From: Apostichopus japonicus
Lineage: Eukaryota; Echinodermata; Holothuroidea; Aspidochirotida; Stichopodidae
DNA: 64,000 bases
NCBI RefSeq assembly: GCF_037975245.1
Contig: NC_092570.1
Span: forward strand, 513,501-577,500
Direction: 5' to 3'
Below, piece by piece: positions 56,166-64,000 of the stretch. The stretch's first letter is position 1. Each line of letters opens with the position of its first letter. The notes beneath the pieces were generated by a model. It was not told the origin of the DNA and made no database searches. It worked only from the letters and a program-made list of their open reading frames with translations. A program made the position numbers and the translations under genes.

Positions 56166-56549
56166 CATGGGCGTAGGAGGCGGGGCTGCAGCCCCCCCCC
56201 CCCCAACCATTTTTGTGAAAATCAGTCGGGCAATATGCTGAGAATTTTTAGGCCACCTACTGAAAGAAAAATAATTTGCAATGTGTTTTTTCCATGGTTA
56301 AACTGATATTATTATGATCATTATTATTGTAACGACTTCCCCAATAAATATAACCAATATGGAAGCGTAACAGCACGCCAAATCTTGTATGCTATTGGCA
56401 TGCGATGTAATAACCTATATGCATGCCTATATGATATGTACATTAAGATGTTGAACGCGTGCGGAGCGTGCGAAAAAAATGGTTATATTTTTCGCGCAAG
56501 TCGTTACACCCCCCCCCCCCCCAAATAAAGTTGGGCTCCTACGCCAATG
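56166..56549. mobile_element. Non-autonomous hAT-like element, 384 bp
   Basis: Ends CATGGGCGTAGGAG and (reverse-complemented) CATTGGCGTAGGAG. Flanked by GGCGTGTT (56158-56165) and GGCGTGCT (56550-56557), an 8-bp duplication with one change. Poly-C tracts lie inside both ends. No transposase. Confidence 0.85.
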
Positions 56550-57777
56550 GGCGTGCTTGTATAGAAAACAGTATGGCAGAGATGGACAGGCTAGACTGTT
56601 TTCCAAATGTTCTCGTGAAATTGTATAATTGTATAAGTTCCCTTTGAATAATTCAATTAAATAAATAATTCATAAATAACACAATTTTCACAGATTCTTA
56701 ATAAGCGTATGAGAAGTTTTCGAGTCATAATTTTGTTGAAGAAAAATGGTTACCTAATATGATCAAGAAAGAACTTTCGAATCCTAAGGTTACACAACCG
56801 TTTTAATATCGATATGATATAATTCTCACCAAATTCATAAATCTCATATTGTCATTTACTATTAAATGTCAAAATAGGGAATTCCAGTCGACTTTTCGAT
56901 TGATTGTTTGGCTACACATAGAGATAAGCTTGTGTAATCGACTGAGCAACCGTCCGATATGCATACACCCATGTACATATAGCAGAGAGCATTTTACCAT
57001 TGTCTTCACATTCCCCTTACCCTTGGTAAATATTTACAATCTCTTAGCTATAGTAGCACAATCAGGAAATTCTTTCATCATACCTCCCAGAAAGATTACT
57101 AACTGTTTGTTTACAAGCCATCAATATGCTCTTCCAACTTCAAAGTATATATAAGAAGTAACTTTCATCAATTGTGTTCGGTGTGATTCATGCTGTAGGA
57201 GCCCAAGTTAGCACGGTTCTCGCAAGCTTACTTTCCCCTGACACACTCGCTCTACCCAGCAGCTATCTAGATAGTTGAAGATCTAAAACCATACCGTTTA
57301 ATTCAACTTCTTGTTCATGTCCTTATTTTTTGGTCACATACCGCTGTGACAATTTGGAGGAGCGAAAATCCATATTTCTAAGTTTTACATGACACGTTCT
57401 CCGCATTTCTTTCGTTCATCAACTCATTTCATCATGGCTTCGACTTTTCCAGTAATAGCACCCATCCCTAATCATGGGTTGTCTACGAAAATTCGCCGTG
57501 TAACTTTTAATCTGTATATGTCTGACTTGCCAGTGCCATTGGAGAAATATCTTAATTTTCCATGCACACCTCAAACTCAAACCTCTTTGTTTTCCATGTG
57601 ATTGAGACAACGCCGCCTTTCAGTCTCTGGACCTGAACCTTCTTTCATGATTGTCTACTGCCATCTTAGATTCGCAATACAGTTTAATTTGACTATTCTG
57701 GACCCTCCAGTATCTTAATTTGTACACTGTATCAATACCAGAAGAAGTGAACACTTTCCTTATTTTTGACATTCCTA

Positions 57778-58835
57778 CATTGACTCATCTCTGCAACCTT
57801 CTAAACAGTGTCTTGAAACTGCTAAAAGAGGAAATAGGGTTTTAGGTATGATCAAGAGAAACTTCAGTTTTCTGAAAGAGGACATAGTAGTTAGACTTTA
57901 TACAAGGGCGTAGGAACCGGGGGGCTGGGGGCGCCAGCCCCCCAGTGAAAAACATGGGGGCGGAAGTATCGTTCCGCCCCCCCCCCCCCGCTCCGCAAGT
58001 CAGAAAACCCCTTTTTCATTTCCAAATGAGAAAAAATCTCATTTGAAGCACCAAATTGCATCTAAGGCCAGGTGAAAATGCAAAATTCTTTACAAAATGG
58101 AGTGGGTGTTGAAGTGTGCTATATTGCACCAAATTGCATCTGAGGCCACCTGGAAATGCAAAAAAAATCCCCTTAGACCCCTCCCCCAGGCTGGTCATCA
58201 GTCTTCAGCCCCCCCACTCAAAAGTACCTTCCTACGCCACTGACTTTATAAGCAGTTGGTTAGGCCTCATCTGGAGTATGTTGTGCAGGCTTGGAACCTG
58301 CATATATTGCTTCGGAGAAGGAAGTACTCGAAAAGGTCCAGAGGAGGGCTACTAGAATGATTAGTTCCTAAAAGAGTGTTCCTTATTATAGGCGGTTACA
58401 ACTGTTGAATTTCACCACACTGGAGCTTAGGAGCTATAGTTACATGGTGACTTGATGCAGGTTTTTTCAAGATTGTGTATGGTTTTGACAATTTATCCTT
58501 TACCGACTTTTTCATGTTTGCTAATAGTAGTTGTACCAGAGGTCATTGTCTTAAACTCCAAAAGTCACAAAGTAGGATTAATATTCGGCATAACTTTTTT
58601 CTAATTATTCTAATAGGGTTGTGAATGAGTGGAACGGTTTACATGAGAAAGTTGTACTTGCAAGTAGTGTCAATGGGTTTAAGAATGCTTTGGACAAACA
58701 CTTTAAGCATTGTAATCGGGCCTGAGTGTTTTTGTCTTCAGTTTTTCTCTCTCTCCTATAGGGTCCTTGATGGGGACTTGAGTGTCCCTCCCATGATCCT
58801 TTTCCCCTTCTTAACTAAACTAAACTATTCCGCTT
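57778..58835 (+). mobile_element. CR1-type LINE fragment (RT C-terminus and 3' end), interrupted
   Basis: Translated pieces read CLETAKRGNRVLGMIKRNFS, LYKQLVRPHLEYVVQAWN, LEKVQRRATRMI, and RVVNEWNGLHEKVV with NGFKNALDKHFKHC, the standard order of the post-RT region of CR1-clade non-LTR elements. At least one frame change (near 58310-58340) and internal stops show decay. The 3' end is an ACTAAACTAAACT tail near 58815. A 340-bp hAT-like element splits the LYKQL motif. Confidence 0.85.
57903..58242. mobile_element. Non-autonomous hAT-like element, 340 bp, nested in the LINE
   Basis: Ends CAAGGGCGTAGGAA and (reverse-complemented) CAGTGGCGTAGGAA. Perfect 8-bp duplication ACTTTATA at 57895-57902 and 58243-58250. 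It has an internal direct repeat of CACCAAATTGCATCT. It is related by its ends to the element at 56.2 kb. Confidence 0.92.
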
Positions 58836-59922
58836 CACCTTGCTGTTAGACCACTTCAGATGGACTGTTGGAGTAGTCAATAAATAGCTATTACCGACAG
58901 TCTATAGGCAATTGCAGTGATTACGTCATTTATTCCTCGCGTCGAAGCTATCTAGTCGCATCGAGCATGTGTCTTACATGAAGCTGATGTCACGAAGCTA
59001 CGTGTTAGGGGTAAATGCCCCCGTCGCGTCGCACCTTTATTCCCTCAAGCCCAAACAGGCTCGAGTGAGCATTATTACCTGTAGATTGCGTCAATAAGGG
59101 ACGACATAGACGATGATGGAAAAAATGGAAAAATAAATGAAATGAAAAATAAATGATTTCGGGGATAATTAGTAAATTTGTATAATGAGTTGTAAATAGA
59201 TAAACTATAGGGTAACCATTTCCATGGTTCCGTTTATAGGTTATATTGTAATAATATACACCCTCCTTTCAGCTATATTACCAGGATGTGTCGTCGTCAT
59301 TGACTATTATAATTGAACTTTGAATGTTGAGAGATTAGAAGAAAAAACAACGGAAGTGAATCTTTGACCCAGACAAAGTGAACGGCACCTTTTCCTGAAC
59401 AGTCATGGACGGCTCACTTTGCCAATCACCAGTACATTGGTAATCAATGGAAGCGACACAGCGTCAGTATCTTACTTGAGGGACCGGGATACTATAGGTT
59501 TTGACGATGGGCCCCTAAAGCGAGCAACAGAGCGCTCATCGAGCAACTATACACTGGAGAAGGGGAGGGTGTTTAATTTTATGTTTAAATTAATGTTTAT
59601 CTAACATGTCCAAGTGCCAAGGCCACCCATACGCTGGGGCAAAAATAATGGAAATCCGATAATTGAGAAGGAGAAAACAAACACAACATGGCCAAAGTCT
59701 GGTTTTTGTTGTTCTCATAATGTATATAGATTTATTACATGTATTTCCTATCGAAACCCCACTAGCGCAATGGGATTCGGTTCTCAGTTCTTGATGATAT
59801 TGCTCATTCAGTGATGCCCCCTCTTAGGCAAACTTTTTTTGATTATTTACTACAAAATAATTAAAATAAAATAAAACTGTTAGCAAACTGCTTATCCACT
59901 AGAGAGCCTGTGTAAGAGAATG
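58836..59922. other. Intergenic DNA, no gene seen
   Basis: Short open frames at 59419-59814 lack convincing starts or family resemblance. The stretch 58920-59100 is CpG-richer than its surroundings. Confidence 0.5.
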
Positions 59923-60114
59923 AGTAAAGGTAAGTTGGCCTGACGTTTCGATCCTAGCAGGATCTTCTGCAGAAGGTAAATGACAAGTAACAGTAACAGC
60001 TAGGGACAAAAACACACACAGAATATAGACATGTTAAGCATGGTGTTACTTTTACTTGTCATTTAGCCTATGAAGAAACCTAGGATCGAAACGTCAGGCC
60101 AACTTACTTTTACA
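59923..60114. mobile_element. Foldback element, ~190 bp
   Basis: Left arm 59923-59995 and right arm 60044-60114 are reverse complements sharing GTAAGTTGGCCTGACGTTTC, GATCCTAG and AAATGACAAGTAA. A fragment of the same family (CTGAAGAAGATCCTGCTAGG) is at 4875-4894. Confidence 0.75.
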
Positions 60115-60250
60115 CAAAATAATAAAAAGAAAGAACATAAGATTTATGTAAACAGTTGTAATTGAATGTACCGACGAGGCCCCTTTGTCCAGACAATAGA
60201 TACCCCCCCCCCACGCGCTCCCCGGCCATGTAGCATTCAATCTGCTTCGT

Positions 60251-60484
60251 TTATAGTAGGCCTATCTGTTGCGTTTGGTTAGACCCATGGAAATATAGTG
60301 TCCCTAGCAAAGTAAAGATACATATTACAGAAATGATAGACAATATTATTCCGTAAAGAGTATACTGAGCTGGCACTATTAACATCTCATTGTCCGTTGG
60401 ACACTGGGATGCCCATGTTGTGATGGGGCTTAGCCTGTTCATTATTGATGTTGTAGTCGGCAGAATGCTGCCTGACATGGACAT
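60251..60484 (-). CDS. Hypothetical small single-pass membrane protein (or first exon)
   Basis: Open frame of 77 residues with a true ATG. The N-terminus is Ser/Thr-rich (MSMSGSILPTTTS), followed by one clear membrane segment (YGIILSIISVICIFTLLGTLYF) and a short tail with an NQT sequon. I do not recognise it. It could be the first exon of a multi-pass receptor or chance. No splice partner found. Confidence 0.3.
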   Translation of the reverse strand: MSMSGSILPTTTSIMNRLSPITTWASQCPTDNEMLIVPAQYTLYGIILSIISVICIFTLLGTLYFHGSNQTQQIGLL

Positions 60485-60800
60485 TAAGGCTTGAACGGTT
60501 TGTTCACGGTATCTGGCTATTCAGATATGGTTAAGTTATACCAAGGCCATATGTAAAGTGACTAGTCTATACAAACAATTGGGTCAGTAACTGAGATGCA
60601 ACTCAAAAATTAAAGGGAAAACAATAATCGAAGGCCTCAAATGACATGTTAGCAATGCGTTTATAGTAATTTGTCATGTGAAAATGGTGTTCAATGCCGC
60701 CCAAGGGTCTTTGTTGTTTAAATGAAGTAAACAGATCATGTTGAATTAGAATCCGAATTTATAACACAATGGATTAATACAATAGTTTTTTTTTGTAAGG

Positions 60801-60975
60801 AAAGAACCTGGGCACGAAAACCAAACTACCAAAAGACTGATCCAGTCTCAACCCCAGCCCCCTTGCATTGGGACTGTGACTGTGAGATCATCGTCAGGTG
60901 TGCACTGTGCCATTCCCCTCGAAAGGGAACAGATACTACACATCTTAGCCAAAAGGCCGAGAAGCGAATATTTAG
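60801..60975 (-). ncRNA. U2-snRNA-headed unit, copy A
   Basis: On the reverse strand the unit starts ATTCGCTTCTCGGCCTTTTG, then GCTAAGAT and GTGTAGTATCTGTTC, the first ~45 nt of U2 snRNA including the branch-recognition GTAGTA. The remainder is unrelated to U2: no Sm site of the U2 type and no U2 stem-loops. It ends CCCAGGTTCTTTCC followed directly by an A-rich run, suggesting a retroposed copy. Confidence 0.6.
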
Positions 60976-60984
60976 TGCTTTTTT

Positions 60985-61176
60985 TAAGGAAAAGGCGGCC
61001 CAGGAAAGAACCTGGGCACGAAAACCAAACTACCAAACGACTGATCGCTCTCAACCCCAGTCCCCTTGCATCGGGACTGTGACTGTGTGGTCATCGTCGG
61101 GTGTGCATCACCATTCCCCCTCGAAAGGGAACAGATACTACACATGATCTTAGCCAAAAGGCGAATATTTAGTGCT
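60985..61176 (-). ncRNA. U2-snRNA-headed unit, copy B
   Basis: Same unit as copy A, about 85-90% similar. It begins ATTCGCCTTTTGGCTAAGAT, lacking part of the first U2 hairpin, then GTGTAGTATCTGTTCCC. Its 3' part keeps a full terminal hairpin CCCAGG-TTCTTT-CCTGGG after a T-rich GGTTTTCGTG, which recalls an Sm-site plus 3' hairpin layout. Copies A and B both follow AGCACTAAATATT. Confidence 0.6.
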
Positions 61177-62135
61177 ATCCACCAAGGAGCCGATGTAATC
61201 ATACATTTCCCGTCCAGTTCGAAAGAAGCCTTAGGTAAAACGTTATGATTCTGAGTCGAAAACCTAGTCCCGTCCTGAATATTAGGCTAAACTCATTTTC
61301 TGCCTACAATTTTCTGCAAGCTTATACTTAAAAAAGTTCTTATCCGTTGGTGCACTTTTTAATACTGACTAAGACACAAGTGTCAAAGGATTATGCCTAA
61401 ATTTTACTAAACTATAGCTCAGGGTCCTGACAGGGAACGTGGGGGAGGTCTTGGCTGGGGGTGGGGGTGTGGGGGGGGGGTGATCAGAGCCGCATATAGA
61501 CGCGACTCTGAAAATGGCCAGTGTCGTGTGACCAGCGATATGATTTCTAATTTTGTAGACTCCACCTTTTAAACATCATACTTCGCGATGATATTTCTAA
61601 AAGAGAAAACCTGAATATATCGAATGGTTCTCTGATTCATTTTTAGGACTTTGTTATAATAAACTTGAATTATCATGCATTTTAAAGTCGATTTGAATAC
61701 ATATTACTACATGAAGCCTAGAGAAAAATGGAACTTTTTAGGAGTTTGATGTATTCTTTTGGAACATCTACTTATGGTGGTATGTTTGACTGCTTACACA
61801 ATTCTCGTAGCTTACCACCGCGAACATTTTATTGCGATAACGCTTAAATACGCGTCATGATTGCAGTCACTCTGTATTAGCGCTGCCTGTTGACTGTTGG
61901 TGGGGTGGGCATTTTCAGTGGCATCAATGCTTTGCAATCAGTGTGATGCGTTCTTCGCATAAAATCATACACGTAGTAACTGAACTTTAAGTGCTGCCAG
62001 CGTGGACTATCTGCTACACCTCTGTGAACTGATCCTTGAGGTTCGGAAACAATTACTACGTCTGAGCTACATTTTCTTCGCTTAATCTCACTATATTATA
62101 TATACCATATCTTTTACACAATTAGGGGGAAGACG

Positions 62136-64000
62136 ATGAAGGTTTCGTCCTTAGAGATGCCTTTTTTGGGGAAAATATTTACAAGTCTTACGTTCAGTCT
62201 GGTTTTTATCAGTTGTGTGCAGGCCATGTATCTACCAGGCCTTGCACCCGTGAGCTTTTGCAAAGACGACACCATTAGACAAAAACTAGCAGATTCAGAC
62301 GAAACTTGCAAGGTTAGTGTTCTTTTTATTGTTTTAATTTCTTTCTTTCTGAAAGATTACCGTTCAATCACTGCATGTAACATCTCAGCATTGTAGACCC
62401 TTGTTGTGGACTAGTGTAAAGGCTGCAGCTACCCTACTGAAGTCTATGTAACTGTAAGTACTGTAAGTGTAAGGCTAGCCAGCGACTTAGGCTACATACT
62501 TTTAACGTTCAGTATACATATTTAATACTAGTATTACTAGGCGTAGCGAAGCCCTTCTGTTATTTGCTAGCCCAGGTCACTTTAAAGTAGCGCAACATAA
62601 TTTTACTAGCCTACACAGGTCTACATTTTCAACATAGCTCTGTAGCTGTTGAGTACAGGTAGCTCTGTATTTCTAATCTGCTGATAGTCCTTCACCTGAG
62701 TTCTATCAAGCTTCATAGCTTCAGTCGGCAAAGCTTTGCTAGTCCTAAAATGTATGATATTGCCTAAGCAAGAACAGACATGGAAAAAAACTCAGAAAAA
62801 TACAAAAATGGCTGGCAAAATGTCACCACTTGAATTCATGAATTTGTTTTCATGTAAAGGAATTATTAGCTTAACTCTTGGGACTTAAGTGTCCCTCCTG
62901 ATCCTTTTTTCTATTAAACTAAACTAACTCCTGACAGTGACAAGTGATGTTATCAAACTTCCCTTAATTACAGGGAAAAGTTGATTCTTGCCATTAACTT
63001 GAAATACTTCGACTGTTTATAGCAGGATTGTCAGAATTAAGTACTAATAGTCAGTGCCTCATGTTCATGTGTTATAGTTTGTGAGGAGTGGTAGAGGCAA
63101 AAAATGAGAAGACTTTTGCTTTCATTATAAACCCTTTTATTTCTGTGTGTCTCTTTTCAGACTGAAGTTGATATTTTTGTCAATAGGCTTGATTCACTGG
63201 AAAATGTTCTTCCCTATGAATATGACAGGTAAGGTTACTTTTGGCAGCCAGTGAAGTTCACAACATAATGTCTCTTTCAATTGTGTGTACATACTGGAAT
63301 ATATAATGTTTTGGTTGTTTTTTGTTATAACTTCATAGGGATATGACTAACCAGTATAGTCAGAGGAATTGACAATAGACATTTTATGAATCCGACTCAT
63401 TTGTTTTACACACATTAACCTCTGAAACATGGAAACATCAGTTTTGTATTCTGAAACACCAACATCAAATATTTCACCCATTTTGTGGAATTATACAGAA
63501 AACTTCAACTCATGCACAAAGTAAGGGACAATTTTCCTTCCTTGGAAAAGGCTATCTCCTGCATTGTTCTAATATATAATTCTCCCTATTTCTGAAGGAA
63601 TCTGGAAGAAATTCATAGCTGATAGATAGAATTAAACTACTGGACAATATCTTGGAGATAATGTCCTCACTGCTTTGCTTCAAAATACCATACCTGTCTT
63701 CTATTTAGTTTGTGGCCTTTGTTTAGTATTAATTCAGATCTTGCAATTGATCACAGTTAATCACCATATGAGTTTTGTTCTTGTTGTCACCAAGTGAAGT
63801 CCTACAGTAGATATGGACGCTTGACTTGTGGAAGAAATTATTATTTTTTTTTTCATTTTAAATTTTTCAAACCAGGTATGATTTTTGCCAAGCAGGAGAT
63901 GAGGATCAGTCTCCAGCTGAAAATCTTGGCCAGGTTGTCTTTGGAGAACGTATCAGACCATCGCCATATAAGTTCACATTCATGAAGGATGAGACTTGTG
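62136..64000 (+). CDS. TM9SF2: Transmembrane 9 superfamily member 2, 5' part (runs off window)
   Basis: Nonaspanin of the Golgi/endosome membrane. Exons seen: 62136-62312, 63161-63228 and 63876 to beyond 64000; phases 0 and 2 agree. Residues 1-30 are a cleavable signal peptide with the core FTSLTFSLVFISCVQA, followed by the family hallmark MYLPGLAPVSFC (human FYLPGLAPVNFC), VDIFVNRLDSLENVLPYEYD, YDFCQA, ENLGQVVFGERIRPSPYKF and a truncated end at MKDETC. The nine membrane segments lie beyond the edge. Identity to TM9SF2 is clear, closer than to TM9SF4. Confidence 0.95.
62872..62932 (+). mobile_element. LINE 3'-tail remnant
   Basis: GGGACTTAAGTGTCCCTCCT, GATCCTTTTT and TTAAACTAAACTAA match the 3' end of the CR1-type LINE at 58.78-58.83 kb. 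Severely 5'-truncated copy inside TM9SF2 intron 1. Confidence 0.65.

Noticed and set aside
59940-60110. Hammerhead ribozyme
   Set aside because: CTGNAGA and CGAAAC are present with a stem II, but there is no room for stem III between GAAAC and GTC, so a functional ribozyme is unlikely. Kept only as a motif note.
60801-61176. Bona fide U2 snRNA genes
   Set aside because: Only the first ~45 nt match. The U2 Sm site, stem-loops III and IV are missing.

Overview
The window is animal nuclear DNA: AT-rich, intron-rich, with long intergenic stretches and many minisatellites and small transposon relics. I infer an invertebrate deuterostome, probably an echinoderm. The reasons are the mix of vertebrate-like orthologues with a UDP-galactopyranose mutase (absent from vertebrates such as mammals, kept in several invertebrates) and the style of the repeats. 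The exact species cannot be read from the sequence.

Layout. (1) 1-10 kb holds no gene I can support; it carries stacked tandem arrays (87, 20, ~110, 25 and 17 bp units). (2) 23,937-10,663 (-) is a complete endosomal Na+/H+ exchanger of the SLC9A6/7/9 type. I resolved 16 coding exons with consistent phases (681 codons plus stop); three of its introns carry minor-spliceosome (U12) signals. (3) 30,666-27,071 (-) is a eukaryotic UDP-galactopyranose mutase in two coding exons, the first of which encodes a signal peptide. (4) 39,458-33,620 (-) is a FAST-kinase-domain (FASTKD/RAP) mitochondrial RNA protein in five exons. (5) 41,400-43,883 (+) is PIN4/parvulin-14 in four exons, head to head with the FASTKD gene. 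(6) 55,721-48,493 (-) is AMMECR1 in five exons. (7) 62,136 to the right edge (+) is the 5' end of TM9SF2. All exon joins were made by matching reading phase, splice consensus and remembered family sequence.

Mobile DNA: four short non-autonomous hAT-like elements with terminal inverted repeats and 8-bp target duplications, one nested in a CR1-type LINE; a tRNA-derived SINE; three foldback elements; a dispersed family carrying nuclear-receptor DR1 motifs; and a tandem pair of units headed by the 5' end of U2 snRNA. I saw no coding remains of retroviruses, LTR elements or Polintons.

The genes are not an operon and do not form one pathway; they are ordinary, separately controlled housekeeping and trafficking genes (endosomal pH, galactofuranose supply, mitochondrial RNA, peptidyl-prolyl isomerisation, endomembrane sorting). 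The most unusual signals are the minor-intron branch site that has been amplified into a 17-unit tandem array, the signal-peptide exon of the mutase, and the U2-headed units.
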